Below are positions 24,590 through 37,714 of a DNA stretch of 64,000 nt, piece after piece (position 1 is the stretch's first letter; each line of letters begins with the position of its first letter). The notes under the pieces are model-generated. The model was given only the letters and a program-made list of their open reading frames with translations. It searched no databases and had not been told where the DNA came from. This DNA comes from Lotus japonicus (lineage: Eukaryota; Streptophyta; Magnoliopsida; Fabales; Fabaceae), in assembly GCF_012489685.1 (NCBI RefSeq), contig NC_080046.1, forward strand, positions 59,510,195 to 59,574,194. Direction: 5' to 3'. The position numbers and the translations under genes were made by a program.

Positions 24590-25600
24590 ATATAAGTAAA
24601 ATTGACTTGACATATTCATTAGTAAAAATATTAATTATTTATTAATAAAAAATTATATATTAATTAGCTATTAATATATTACATAATAATTGTAAAAAAA
24701 TTAATTTGTCATATATATAATTTTAATTATTAATCGCAAATTGAGAAAAAAGTAATAACAATAATAATAGATAAGGTAAAATTGACTTGACATTTAAATT
24801 AATAAAAATATTATTTAGTTATTAATAATCTTCAATATTATTCATTCAATTAACTACTAATTGTAAAAAAATTAAATTTCTCATATTTAGAATTAAATAA
24901 TAATTCTATTTTAATTTTAATCATTAATCACTACTTGAGGAAAAATTTAATAATATAATAAAAAAAATTACAATTGAATTAACTTTTACATTAATAACAA
25001 TATGAATTCATTTCAAAAAAATAAAAATATGATTTAGGTAATAATAATATTTTATATTAATTACTAATGTGAGAATTTTCAATTCTCATATACAAACATA
25101 AATATTAATTATTAATCACATTTTGAGGAATTGTTAAAGTAATAAAATAAAACAAAATTATTATTTTGTACATATAAAATATACGAAGTATTAAAATTGA
25201 CTTGACATATACATTAATAACAATATTAATTAGTCATTACAATAACAACTAATTCTATAAGTCTCAATTTCTGAACATATTAAAAGTTTTTTTTTTTTAA
25301 ATGGATATTTAAAAGTAACTATCATTAAGATTTGAAAGAATATTAATATTATTTTAATTTCTAATGGAAACTTGAGAAAAACTTTAAGAATAATAATAAG
25401 TAAAGTAAATTTGAATTCAAATTTAAATTAATAAAAATATTATTTAGTTATTAATAATGTTCTATATTTTTCATTCAATTAATTACTAATTGTCAGAAAT
25501 TTCAATTTGTTGTCTTAAGAATTAAATAATAATATTATTTTAATTTTTATCATTAATCACATCTTGAGATTTTTAGGAAAATTCAGATATTTTAATATTA
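24590..25600. repeat. AT-rich degenerate tandem array, about 5 monomers
   Basis: Units of about 180-220 bp each start with a form of aaattgacttgacat followed by attaataaaaatatta, then ttattaataat, then aattgtaaaaaaatt, then tttctcatat and a cac-tgag-aaaa end. Starts are seen near 24597, 24778, 24970, 25195 and 25404. It lies just upstream of the F-box gene. The homologous array beside the next subtype A gene is longer. Confidence 0.75.
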
Positions 25601-27427
25601 AGATTATATGTAAGAGAGGGATCCACTTATTCATGGAGTACTATTTAAATTTACTCCAAATCCTTGAGCTTTAATTCATTAAAAAAGGGGCGTTTGTTAG
25701 AAAGGTATCTTAAAACATTTCCTGGAATGTGAGGTTGAAAATGAAACGTTTTCATATTTGGTACAAGTTTTTGTGCAAAACAACATCAACTAACAAATCA
25801 ATTTTTGCAGATCAAGTGAACTGGAATTAGTTCACTCGGGCCCTGAAGGCCTCTGAGGGGTCCATTCTCTGCTGTCCTATTAATTCATTTTTTTCTACCA
25901 TTGATGTAACATGCATTTGATGATGATGCAGTATGCAATGTTACTAGTAGAGCATCTATTGGATTGCCCATTATTTAATACAAACTTTAGGTACATATAA
26001 TTTCAAACTTGGAATATTTAATCAATAGTGGGACCTTCCCATGTTTGATAAAAGTCTAAACCATCTCCAAAAGTCTAAACCTACATATTCAAAAAAAAAT
26101 GGCCAAGACAAGACACAATCCGAACTAGAACTGAAAATCAGCAAGTTGTACATCTAATTCCAGGTAAGCCAAGTAAGTTGAGATATATAACATATAATAA
26201 GCACATTCTTGCATCTTTTTTTCATACCACTTAATTTTTTGGTGCATATGATTAATTTATTCTTAGCCTTATTGCACGGATTGAACATTTTGAGCAAAAT
26301 CTGCATAGAAAATGAGATTGTTTAAACATTGAGCACCGTGCAGCTAACATAAATTTATACATGGAAAAGGTAGAAAGTAAGTAGCATCAGAGCACTTTCT
26401 AGACCTTAACTAAAGAATAATCATAACTGATTCTCTTTCTTTGTGTATGTGATTCCAAATTCACAAACCACTCCAAGATTTCAAATTACTATCAATTTGA
26501 GATCTGGCTCCACTTGAGGTAGTAAGCTATCAAGTAACAAAGATGGGTATGGTGTAAGGCTGGATTTTGCTTCTAAAGTATAGCTGAAAAGTGAAAACTC
26601 ATGCTGGATTCTGCTTTCAATTCAAAAGTTTCTTGTTCAGGTTCATAGCCAAAGGTCAAAAGCCTTTAAGTATTCTGCTTTAGAGTAAAACCACTCTCTG
26701 ACCCCAGTTCTGTATCTTTTGCAGGAGTGGACTTAAAGACTGGTCACCATTCTCCAACTACAGGTAAAAATTTACAATTAATCCTCTAGACTAAAGTTTA
26801 CTTATTTTCTGCTTGTGTACTTAGATTCCTTATCTAAATATATGTCATCAAAACTAATCAAATGCCATGTTTCCTAGCAATTTATTTCCAATCTGTAAAT
26901 CCCTGATTTCTAACTGCATGTTTGGAAACCCTTTTATAATTAAATCTAAAGTCAAAATCAATGCCGGGGATAAGCTTCTTTGAGTAGCTTCTAGGTGACA
27001 TAATTGATTTTATAGAAAAATAAGTTGATCCAAACATGTTATACGTCAACATCCATATCTTACTAGTGTTCAGTGAGGCTTGATGCTTATATCTCCTCTC
27101 ATCATTGTCTTATATTCCTTATCTAAATATATGTCATCAAAACTAGTCAGATGCCATGTTTCCTAGCAATTTATTTCCAATCTGTAAATCCCTGATTTCT
27201 AAGTGCATGTTTGGAAACCCTTTTATAATTAATTCTAAAGTCAAAATCAATTCCTGGGATAAGCTTCTTTGAGTAGCTTCTAGGTGACATAATTGATTTT
27301 ATAGAAAAATAAGTTGATTCAAACATATTATACGTCAACATCCATATCTTACTAGTGTTCTGCGAGGCTTGATGCTTATATCCCCTCTCATCATTGTCAT
27401 GTGTGCAGTGTGCATTAGGTAATTACC
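25601..27427. other. Upstream region of MGC gene 1 with a 289-bp tandem duplication
   Basis: Contains the empty sites for the SINE (near 25630) and hAT-like element (near 25708) present in later copies. From 26825 a segment beginning attccttatctaaatatatg is directly repeated from 27114, period 289 bp, a few percent diverged; the paralogous copies have it once. Possible untranslated exons end near 26763 (accaactacag/gtaaaa context) but are not proven. Confidence 0.65.
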
Positions 27428-28612
27428 ATGGGGTGCATTTCTTCAAAGGAAATAATTGCCAGATCAATCAGTTTCCATGAAGAGAGAAAGCAAAGATCAC
27501 ATAGAACTGTAAACGGCATTCCATTGCTAGAAGATTTTATCATCTCCGCAAATGGCAGTGACAAGTACCTAACACTTGTCCGCGCTGCTAACTCAGTCTC
27601 CAACAAGCTGAACTCTAGGAGCTATAGTTCAAACAAGTCCTCAAAACTTGCTATTGAGTCTGCCAGTTCTGAAACAGTGGAGAAGTTGGAGCTATCAGCA
27701 AAACTAGGCCAAGTAAAAGGGAAACAATTTGAAAGTGATAACAGAAACAGGTCCAAAAGTTGGCATTATTTTCCTGAGCATATTGTGCACTCTCTTGCTC
27801 AGGAGAAATTATCTGGTTTTGAAGATAAACATGACTTGAGCTCCAAGGGTGCTGTAGGTAGCAGGAGTTTCCACACAGTGGAGGAATATGATGGTATAGT
27901 TAATAAAATTTGGTTGAACAAGTCCAATAGAGTTCAGCAACGTGGGTTTAATGATGAAGATGATTCGGGAGGCAACATGGACATTCAGGTATCTAAATTT
28001 ATATCTAATACAAAATCATCATACTAAGGAAAAGGTAACAACTGTTTAACGTAGTTGTATTCACAGGTACTCGAGTACTCTCAAGTACTCGAATCTGACA
28101 TATCTGTAATCAAGGAAATGCAACCAGAAAGCAATGAAGTTACTTCAAGTCCTAAAAGCCACATTCCAAGTTCAGGTATAAGAAATGAGGAAGTGATTGC
28201 AAGTCATAAAACAAGAGTGCTTGCTGCTCAAGGGGTAAGAAGCACCATTGAGAAGGGAAATAAGAGAAAGGCTTTAGCAAAGAGGCTAGAATCACTTAAA
28301 ATCCCATCCAACATTGAATCTCCAGCCATTGCTAGTCTAAGAGAATGGCTCCCTGCAGATGGAATATATTCTTTGGGATCCTATGTCACCCCAAAATTTG
28401 GCAGCTATTCTCTAATGAACACTAGGATTGCAAATGAATCCAGTGAGGACTATATATTTAGCCCAGAGCTGGCATCTGCCTTTGAGCAGTGCATGCAAAA
28501 TCTTGATGCAGAGGAAGAAAAGATTCTGAAACAAATTTTAGAGAATGTGGAGGAAGAAAGTGATGAAACAATTCAACCCCTAGAAAGAACTCATGTACTC
28601 AACCAGGTATAA
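27428..28612 (+). CDS. Unrecognised MGCISSK-type putatively lipidated protein (MGC gene 1, intact)
   Basis: Exons 27428-27988 and 28067-28612, phase 0 with a GT-AG intron of 78 bp, give 368 residues. MGCISSK at the start is a classic N-myristoylation (Gly2) plus palmitoylation (Cys3) context, so membrane anchoring is likely. No kinase, transmembrane or other catalytic domain is visible. The protein is Ser/Lys/Glu-rich, with SISFHEERK early, a basic stretch KGNKRKALAKRLESLK, a conserved-looking REWLPADGIYS and SYVTPKFGSYS block, and an acidic tail (EEEKILKQILENVEEESDE). Exon 2 begins with a small internal duplication (two copies of tcaagtactcga-like sequence). It is the only unbroken member of its kind here. 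I do not recognise the family and assign no function. Confidence 0.7.
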
Positions 28613-29385
28613 AAGGTTAAATCCATACTTGAAGTTGAAGGTTAGTGTTGCTGATATAAGTTCTTTATATGAATTCATAAAAAAAAGGAATAGAAAAAAG
28701 AGAAATGTTCTATAAAGTTGAAGAAGCAGCTCAGTTATCAGTGGCAGAAGACACAAGAGACCCAGTAAGTTGATTAATAGTTCAAAACAATGATCAAAAG
28801 CGAATAGTTAGGGTGCAACTTTCTGGTGTGTAGAACCATTTCATTTAAGCAGTGGAAAGAATATTGATTAATTATGAGTTTGTAATCTACACATACAAGC
28901 TTTCCAGAATATAATATACTGTAATACTGAGTTTGTTTACTGCACAACCTTTAGTCTATGTTTTAGGGCTTTGTTTGGAAACTTTTCATGCTTGCCTTAC
29001 TTTCAGATACGAGATCCAGAAGATGCCAATTCTGGCTTATCTGTCATGTGTAAGTTTCAATTATCTCTGAGAATTAATGGTTTGCAAAATCAGTACAGAC
29101 AAAACAGCAAAAGAATAATGCAATACCAGAATGAAACATGAAAGAAAAATTACTTGGAATGGAACCGATTGAAAATACCAAAAATAACAGTCACTTTGAG
29201 CAATTGTCTTTAATAGATATAAACCAACAGACAAAACCAGCAAAACAGATAAAGTATAGTACATGAGATACGGGTTCTAGCACACTTATAAGGATTCTCT
29301 AAAACAGATAAAAGATGATTCATGAGGTAGCTAGGTTATAACTGAGCAGCTTGTGTCAGTCAAGGAGGAAACGATAACCTTAATC
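28613..29385. other. 3' flank of MGC gene 1 and of F-box copy 2
   Basis: Conserved among array copies. About 29222-29312 is a short internal piece of the LINE 3' fragment found complete at 42101-42575 (shared words accaacagacaaaaccagc and gagatacgggttctagcaca). No gene recognised. Confidence 0.6.
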
Positions 29386-30773
29386 TTAATATGGCGAAAC
29401 TAGACTTTGTACATAACTATAGCCATTCAACCAACGTTTGTTGTCGGGAAGTTGAATATGTTTCACACTATTATCTCTTAGATTATATAAAATAACATTC
29501 CGATTTTGATTTTCGAAGAGCATTAAGATGTCACCATCTTCAGACAAGCACATCAGCGGCCGCGGATAAGACATATAGCCATCACATTGAAGATGTTCAT
29601 AACTGACAGAGACCAACCGAGTCCAAGACTCACGAACTCCGTACTCTCTCATTTGCCACACATCAAAATGGGTTCCTTTACGGTCTTGAAAAAGGCACAG
29701 ACAATTTCCCAAAACACTAAGACTTGTCTTAACATCACTAATATCCTCAGGCAATGACAAAGCTCTATACGTCTCTTTACACATGTCAAATGAAAGAATC
29801 ACCAACGCCCTCCTCCCGATATCCAGAAGGTTTTGATCAGGCTGATTCAACTCGTCATATGCTAACCAATTGAGACAGCCACTCGCAAAGTGTCCATAGT
29901 GTCCGTTTAGCGAAATTCCAATACCAGGTTTGCTCGAAATCGTTCTCCAACCACTATCACCCTTGCAATAAACCACTGTCTCCAAGGAAGACAAATAATC
30001 TGCAATCCCCACCACCTTCCAAAGAGAAATAATAAAACTAATCAAAAGGATAAAAATCATAAAATCTTAAATTTTGGCATTTTATTATTGACTTATTAGT
30101 ACCTAATTATAAGATTAAAATGAATATTTCTTATAACAGATTAAGGGTATGTTAGGATTAAAATCTTTCCATTCAGGAAAGTAATGGAGCTGGAGCATGA
30201 TGGATCATAGCCTAAAATAAAATTTTAACTCACCTTATAAGTGTCACGTGAATGATCATAGCCAAATCCAAAACTCGCGAAATCGGAATGGTAGATGGTA
30301 ATTATGGATGGTGACTTGTTGGACCACAAGCGCGTGGCCGGGTTCCAAAGCCGGACCCAGAATGTGTCGCTGACACCACAATATGAATCCCAAATGTTGT
30401 GAAAACAGACCAAGCCATTACATGAGCCAATTACGCGGTATGTACCCTTCAAACTGCACCACTCGTCTTCTTCGTCGATCATGGACGATGGATTCTCGAC
30501 CAAACGACGCAAGGGGCACGGAATGTGGCAGTGGTCCTGTTCTTCCTCATAGTGGACGGGAGGGCCGCCAGTTTCGATCAGGGAGACGAGTACGTGCTTG
30601 TTTCTGGTCAATCTGTGCAGGTGCAATTTTTCGAACGATTTGTCATCAGAGATGAGTGATTTCCATGATTTGCAAACGCACTTGAATTGCATCAGGGTTT
30701 TCACTGGAAGCCACGATAAGATTTCTACCTGAATTTCCCATAGGAGAATGGGATCAAACTCACCAGGTTTCAT
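29386..30773 (-). CDS. F-box/FBA protein, subtype B, copy 2
   Basis: Exons 30773-30234 and 30015-29386, intron 218 bp, 389 residues, starting MKPGEFDPILLWEIQVEIL. The F-box is near residues 8-50 (LSWLPVKTLMQF, VCKSWKSLISDD). The FBA part shows GSCNGLVCFHN, WVRLWNPATRLWS, FGFGYDHSRDTYK and a C-terminal DNSVKHIQLPDNKRW block. The intron position equals that of subtype A. Role by family: SCF substrate receptor. Its leader and promoter are almost identical to those of the gene at 42586-43883, but its coding sequence differs noticeably. Confidence 0.9.
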
Positions 30774-31796
30774 GGTTAGAGAAACCCTAATTTGGATTCA
30801 CGTTCCCCTTTGGATTCACGATTTTATAGATCACGCTGTCTCCTTTTTTTTTTGGTATGATCTTCTCTGTTGAAAAAAAATTGGAGTTTGTTAAATTGGT
30901 CCATTTAATATTGATTTTATTTATTAATGTGTATTTGATAATTTAAGAAGTAAGATAAAACTAAATTAATTGTTTGACTTGACCAACTTGACACTTTTGA
31001 TAAGATCCATCCGTTTTTCTTATCCATTAAGATATTAATTTAATTAAAATACATAACTTGTGTTTTATTTTACAATAATTAAAATACATAATTAGTATAA
31101 TTAAAAAGACTTTATTTTAATGGTAGAAAAGTCATAATTGTTTTTTATTAATTATTATAATATCATTAAAAACCATTAAATGTCAAAATAATGTAGTAGT
31201 TATTTTTAAAAAGTGTCACAATTGACTTTTGTTAATTATTCTAATTTCATTAATAACTATTAAATGTAATATTAATGCATTAATTATTTTCAAAAATATG
31301 AAATTATTTAATATTTAAATTACTAGTGTTTTTTTACCCGTGCGATGCACGGGGAATACGTATGTCGTATGTCGTAGATAATTAAAAAATATTAATATGT
31401 GTATCTTAGGTTAAACTAATATTCTGACCACTATACGTTTACTATATTATTAATTAAAAGCATATTTAAGCCCAAAGTTATCTTTCCAATGTAAAAAAAA
31501 AAAGCCCAAAGTTATTTTTGTTTTTCTATCTTTTGAAATTCCCTGCTCGGGTCATATATAACAACATCAACCAGCAAATCTATTTTCGCAAATAATATGA
31601 TTGAAATTTTCAAAAAAAAAAAATATGATTGAAATTAGTTTACTTGGGCCTTCAGAGACTCTAAGGCGTCCATTTTCTCCTGTCCTATTAATTTTTTTTT
31701 CTACCATTGATGTTACATGCATTTGATGATGATCTAGTATGTAGTGTTACTAGTAGTGCATCAATTGGTTTACCCATTATTTAATTAATATAAACT
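30774..31796. other. Upstream region between F-box copy 2 and an MGC fragment
   Basis: AT-rich promoter side of F-box copy 2. About 31130-31330 holds two related units of roughly 105 bp (tttttattaattattataat, cattaaaaaccattaaatgt and variants). Near 31337 is the short GC island acccgtgcgatgcacgggg, itself nearly palindromic. From about 31550 it matches the upstream region of MGC gene 1. Confidence 0.55.
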
Positions 31797-32348
31797 TTTT
31801 ATTTTGTCACAAGAGAAAAATTAACAGGAAAAATAAACTAGCTAATTACATCTAAATACAACGATGCATAAACAAAAACTCTCGTATTTCTCCAACGCCA
31901 CGTCCACCACATAGCTGCAACACCCAAATTAAGTGCTATTTCTGTGAGAAAGGACATCTACAAACCAGGTTTTAAAATCAATTTGCACAGCAGGGGATGG
32001 CAGGACAGCTCTAAAAGTGCTCCATATAGCAGCAATTTCACTAATAATATCTGGAGGTAAAACCGTGTAGAGACCCTCAAAATTCCATGCTCCCCCTCGC
32101 CATAAACTGGCCACTTGTAGCTGTGTATCCGAAATGTGGACGAAGGGCACACGCTCACATAATCGTCACGTCCCTAACCAATCTGCATACCAAAGAGATG
32201 AACTTCCATTACCTAACTTAGAACTGAGGTTTAAAACCAACTGCAATATGATCTTTGGCCCGAATAATGCTTTGCCAGACATAAGAATTCCCTCTCTTAT
32301 ATGTCCCATGCAATATCCCCTGTGAGTTTAGGTACTTTTGAGACAAAG
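31797..32348 (-). mobile_element. LINE-type retrotransposon remnant
   Basis: Minus-strand translation in broken frames gives sequence typical of the C-terminal reverse transcriptase-associated region of plant LINEs (VPFVHISDTQLQVASLW then GAWNFEGLYTVLPPDI) and the start of an RNase H-like part (AMWWTWRWRNTR in another frame). Stops and frameshifts make it dead. Compared with the empty site at MGC gene 1 (about 25980) it is an insertion. Identical copy at 44906-45457. Confidence 0.75.
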
Positions 32349-32477
32349 CTTTAGGTGCATATAATTTCAAACTTGGAATTTTTAATCAATAGTAGGCCCT
32401 GCCCATGTTTGATAATCAAATGATGTGTGTATTAATTAATCAATACTCAATAGTAGGTCCTGCCCATCTCCAGTAAT

Positions 32478-32992
32478 GGTTACAATTGTCCGAGCCTCTA
32501 ACTCAGTCTCCAACAAATTGCACTCTAGGAGCTTTAGTTCTGACTAGTCCTCAAAACTGGCTATTGACTTTTGAGGCTGCCAATTCTGAAACTGTGGAGA
32601 GGTTGGAGCTATCACCAAGACTAAGCAGTGATAACAAAAACAGGTCCAAAAGTTTGCATTATTTTCCTGAACATATTGTGATTCCAAGTCATAAAACAAG
32701 AATGCTTGCTGCTGAAGGGGTAAGAAGCAACATTGAAAAGGGATAAATAAGAGAAAGGCTTTGGCAAAGAGGCTAGAATCCCATCAAACATTGCTAGTCT
32801 TAGAGAATGGCTCCCTCCAGATGGAATAAATTCTCTTGGATCCTATGTCACCCCAAAATTTGGAAGCTATTCTGTAAGGACCATTAGGAATTCAAATGAA
32901 TCCAATGAGGACTCTACATTTAGTCCAGAGCTGGAATCTGCCTTTGAACAGTGCATGCAAAACCTTGACTCTATAGTTGATAAGCATGAATT
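32478..32992 (+). pseudogene. MGC gene fragment, strongly deleted
   Basis: Pieces match MGC gene 1: the codons around AANSVSNKLNSRS and SASSETVEKLELS, NRNRSKSWHYFPEH, SHKTRVLAAQGVRS, then REWLPADGI, SYVTPKFGSYS and FEQCMQNLD. The N-terminus including MGCISSK is gone, an in-frame stop and deletions break it, and it ends within the acidic tail. Upstream of it sits the LINE insertion. Confidence 0.85.
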
Positions 32993-34673
32993 GAATAAGT
33001 AACTATATTTAGTAAAATTATGTTAAAACACTAATCATTTATAATCTAAGCATAAATGGACAAATTATTATATAAGGATGGAAAGCTAAGAGAAAAAGCT
33101 ACAATTCTTATGTTGCACTTGAGTCATGTTGTGTTCGGCCTCTAGCTTGAGTTGAAGTGGATCTTGCGCTGCTGTCTGATACTGCAATGAGCTCTTGAAC
33201 AATGCTGCTTTTGAAGGGGATAGCTTGAGTTGTAGCCTCCAAATTGGATGAGGTTTGAATGAATGAAAAATTAACTTAACGGGCTACAACTTTCATGAAG
33301 AACTCAAGTGAAGGTCCTCACGGTCTCGTGTGCTAGTCCGAAGCTAATTGTCGTTATTGCACAATAATTCCTCACATAACTGAATGTAACTTTGTTATTT
33401 TAACTCAGAATCGAGTCTAGTCAAAAGCCACTTACTTCTATTGGGAACTCGGCCCTTGAAAGTTGAAACATAGAATAAGGACAAAGGAAACTTGGAGGAC
33501 AAGCTGACCTTCTATTATAAATACTAGTGTGATAGCTTAGGACTTCGCAGCTTCTACCTCAACTTCTATTACTACTTCATCTTATTTTATTTTTCTTTGT
33601 TTTCACATGAGTTACTAAACTCCTTAGTGAATCTTAGTTTAATTTTCTTTTGTATGCATACATGAGGTTTTGTTCTTAATGCTATATTTTACCTTGTTAA
33701 TGAATTTGATTTATGTTTCCTTACTCTGAGCTTTTGTGTGCTTTTGAGTTCTTACTAGTTGGGTTTGAATCATACTTTGTTCACATGAGAGACGTTTATC
33801 TCTAGCACTGATTGGCTGCTAGCTAGTTTTGGAGATTCTATGAAATACGATTGTCTAGTATTGTGTAGTAGAGAATCACAAACTTCCAGCTCACAATTGT
33901 GGTTGTGCGCAAGGAAGATTTGCTGCAATTGAATGATTAATACCGAAAGATTGACTATATTCAATTGATTTCTAAATCCTTTTTACATACCGCAATTGTC
34001 AACCAATTAACCCCCTTTGTTAATTGTTTTCATTGTTACTCTGTTATATTTTCAGTTTTTGTTTACACTTAACCTGCAATTGCATTAGATTAAGGGAAAC
34101 TTTTACTTTGAAAGTTAATATTTGCACAGGGGAATGCATAACTGCCCTGCCTGCATATTAAGTATTGGGATAACCATTATCACACTATGCTCATGTCCTA
34201 ATCCTTTTGAACTGATCTAGTTATGATATTCTACTGTTAATTTTCTTAATTGCCACCGTTGTTCAGCATCTTTCTACCTTTAAGTAAGGGTAGATAAATT
34301 ATTTTGTAATCTCAATCACACCTTGTTATTTAAATTTTGTTTAATTTTAATTAAAAATTCTTTTATGTAAAGAAATAATTATACTTTGATAAGCATGAAT
34401 TGAATATCTAACTATATTTAGTTTTCAAATTATGTGATAAAACTCATCAATTTTAATCTAAGTATTAATGGACATATTATTATAACTAGACACCTTAATA
34501 TGTGAAGTTTGTTAGGCATAACCCTTTCAAGCACCAAAGAAGCTTAATGAATTAGCAACCGACAATAGAGTCACCAACAAATTAGTGAAGCTAAAGAACC
34601 ACCAATATTAATCAACACTTGCATAATTAATCATAAATTCAGAAGTACATATTGCCAATGGAGGAGCTTAATC
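32993..34673. other. Repeat-rich intergenic segment
   Basis: No gene seen. The stretch 33620-34020 recurs with deletions at 63430-63830, so it is a unit of the array or a dispersed element. 34073-34140 is a scrap of the aspartic protease 3' flank. The words ataagcatgaattgaat occur twice (about 32975 and 34390). Confidence 0.5.
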
Positions 34674-36097
34674 TTAACATGGTGACACTAGACTTTGTAC
34701 ATAACCAATGACATCCGACCAAATTTTGTTGTCAGGAAGTTGAACATATTTCACACTGTTATCTCTTACAGTGTACATGATAACATCAAGATTTTCCTTT
34801 TGTATGAGCAACAGGATGTCACCGTCTTCACTCAAGCACATCAGTGGACGACACCTAAAGCCAACACATCTGAGATGTTCATAATTGACACTCACCAATC
34901 GAGTCCAAGACTCTTGAACTCCATACTCTCTCATTTTCCACACAACAAAATGAGTTCCCTTTTGGTCATTAAAAAGACACAAACAATTGTCCAGAACCCC
35001 AAGGCATGCCCTAAGGTTAGGAAGCTGACTAGTACTCTCATTAGTACCGTCAGGCAACGACAAAGAACTATATGCCTCCTTACACATGTCAAATGAAACA
35101 ATCACAAACTTCTGGTGACATTTCAGCTCGTTAAGTGCTAACCAATTTATACAGCCACCCACAAAATGTCCATTAAGTTCCTTTAACGAAAAGGGGAAAC
35201 CAGGGTCGTTCAAAATCTTTCTCCAACAACTATCAGTACCTATGCAATGAACCATTGTCTCCAATTTTGGCTCTCTACGGTTGTAATAATAATTTGAAAG
35301 CACCACCACCTTGCAAAGAGGAAATAATAAAATTAAACCAAAAGGATCATGTATCTGTGTTGGGTAATGAAAATTATGTAATCTTTAAACTTTCATTTCA
35401 TTACTCAAATTAAATTCACTTATCTTGTACCCTAATTTCCTCTCTATGATCAAAATAGTCTTCAATTCAAGGTAATTTGAAGTGGGAATTGACTTGACCG
35501 AAAGAAACATCATATTCATATTAAAGACTAAACTTGTATTTCAAAGATTGGATTTGACATTGAATTTTAACTCACCTTGTAAGTGTCACGTGAGTCATCA
35601 TACCCGAACCCAAAGTTCACGCTGTCGGCATCGTTACAAAAGGTTGGTGACTTGTTGGACCTTAAGCGCGTGGTCGGGTTCCAAAGTCGGACCCAGAACT
35701 CACCCATGATGTCAAGATCACAAAAGCCCTGCAAACAGACCAAACCATTACATGAGCCAGCGACGAGGTAATTTTCCTTCAAGGTGTAACGCCCATCTTC
35801 ATCGATCGCGGGTGATGACTCTTTAAGCAAATGACGCACAGGGCACGAAATGGCGTAAGGTTCATCATATTCCAAGTAGGGAAAGGAAGACTCTAGTAAG
35901 GTGAGCAGAATGTGTTGGTGCTTGTTTTTTGGCGATCTCTTCAAGTGTAGTGTCATGAAGTCTCTGTCTTCGGAGATGAGTGATTTCCATGACTTTGAAA
36001 CACGCCTTAATTGCATGAGGGTCTCCACGGGAAGCCATGACAAGATTTCTATCAGGAGTTCGAAAGGAAGAACAGGTACAAGGTCAACAATTGCCAT
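34674..36097 (-). CDS. F-box/FBA protein, subtype A, copy 3
   Basis: Exons 36097-35576 and 35309-34674, intron 266 bp, 385 residues beginning MAIVDLVPVLPFELL. Same layout as copy 1: F-box at the N-terminus (EILSWLPVETLM, VSKSWKSLISEDRD), FBA motifs GSCNGLVCLQG, FWVRLWNPTTR and GFGYDDSRDTYK. Close to copy 1 (a few percent protein difference) and identical to copy 5. SCF substrate-receptor role by family. Divergent from the MGC pseudogene at 40104. Confidence 0.9.
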
Positions 36098-36274
36098 GGT
36101 TGTGAGAAGAAAATTTATTGAATCAAAGAGACTCACAAATTATGTGCCCAATGAATTTGAATTTTTCGATATACGAAACCCTAATATTTACGTTCCACTT
36201 TGGATACCCAACCTTCTTGATTTTATAGTATCCTCAGTTTCCTTTTCTTATTCATTAAACTATATCTATGTATA

Positions 36275-37690
36275 TAAGTAAAATTGACTTGACATATTCA
36301 TTAGTAACAAAATTAATTAGTTATTAATAAATTTTTATATATGATTCATTATATTACATAATAATTGTAAAAAAATTAATTTGTAATATATATAATTTTA
36401 ATTCTTAATCACAAATTGGGAAAAAAAATAATAACAATAATAACAGATATAGTAAAATTGACTTGACATTTGAATTAATAAAATAATATTTAGTTATTAA
36501 TAATCTTCAATATTATTCATTCAATTAACTACTAATTGTAAAAAAATTCAATTTCTCATATTTAGAATTAAATAATAATTCTATTTTATTATTAATCATT
36601 AATCACTACTTGAGGAAAACTTTCAAAAAATAATAATACCACTACTTGAATATTTTTTACATTAATAACAATATGAATTAGGTAATAATAACATTTTTAT
36701 ATTAATTACTAATTGTGAGAATTTTCAATTCTCATATATAAAATAAATATAAATATTATTTAATTTTAATTATTAATCACATTTTAAGGAACTTTTAAAG
36801 AATAAAATAAAACAAATTATTATTTTGTACATATAAAATATACTAAGTATTAAAATTGACTTCACCTATACATTAATAACAATATTAATTAGTCATTATA
36901 ATAACTACTAATTCTATAAGTGTCAATTTCTGAACATATTTAAAAGTAACTATGATTAAGATTTGAAAGAATATTAATATTATTTTAATTATTAATGACA
37001 ACTTGAGAAAAAATTTAAGAATAATAATAAGTAAAGTCAAATTGAATTCAAATTTAAACTAATAAAAATATTATTTAGATAATAATAATATTCTATATTT
37101 TTCATTCAATTAATTAATAATTGTAAAAAAATTCAATTTCTCATATTTAGAATTAAATAATAATAATATTTTAATTTTTTTCATTAATCACTATTTGAGA
37201 TTTTTTAAATAATAATAATAAAAATAAGTTAAATTGAATTGACTTTAAAATTAATAACAATATGAATTAGATGTTAATAATACTTTATCTTAATTACTAA
37301 TTTTGTCAATTTTCAATTCTCATAATAAAAATAAATATTAATATTATTTAAATTTAATTATTACTCACATTTTCAGGAATTTAAGTTGACATGACCTCCA
37401 CATTAATGAAAATATTAATAATCTTTTATATTAATTTTGAATGTAAGACTTTTAAATTTCTCATATTTAAAGTTAAGTATTAACATTATTTAATTTATTA
37501 TTGTTAATCATCATATCTTGAAGAATTTATTGTTTTAATAATAATAATAATAAGTGAAATTGACTTGACCTTTACATTTATAACAAATATTGATTAGTTA
37601 TTAATAATCTTTTTTAGTAATTACTCATTGTAAAACTTTTCAATTTCAAATAGATTATGCATAAACAAAATTCAGATATTTTAATATTAA
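36275..37690. repeat. AT-rich degenerate tandem array, about 8 monomers
   Basis: Same unit family as 24590-25600 but longer. Unit starts (aaattgacttgacat or close forms) are near 36279, 36455, 36645, 36856, 37037, 37230, 37385 and 37556. The array begins about 180 bp upstream of the F-box start codon. Confidence 0.75.
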
Positions 37691-37714
37691 GATTATATGT
37701 ATGAGGAGGGATCC

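Noticed and set aside
34695..35096. Plus-strand open frame antisense to F-box exon 2, conserved in several copies
   Set aside because: It recurs only because the F-box genes are duplicates; it has no motif and mirrors the coding frame.
36275..37690. CRISPR-like or centromeric array
   Set aside because: Units are degenerate, AT-rich, without unique spacers, and confined to F-box flanks in a eukaryotic genome.
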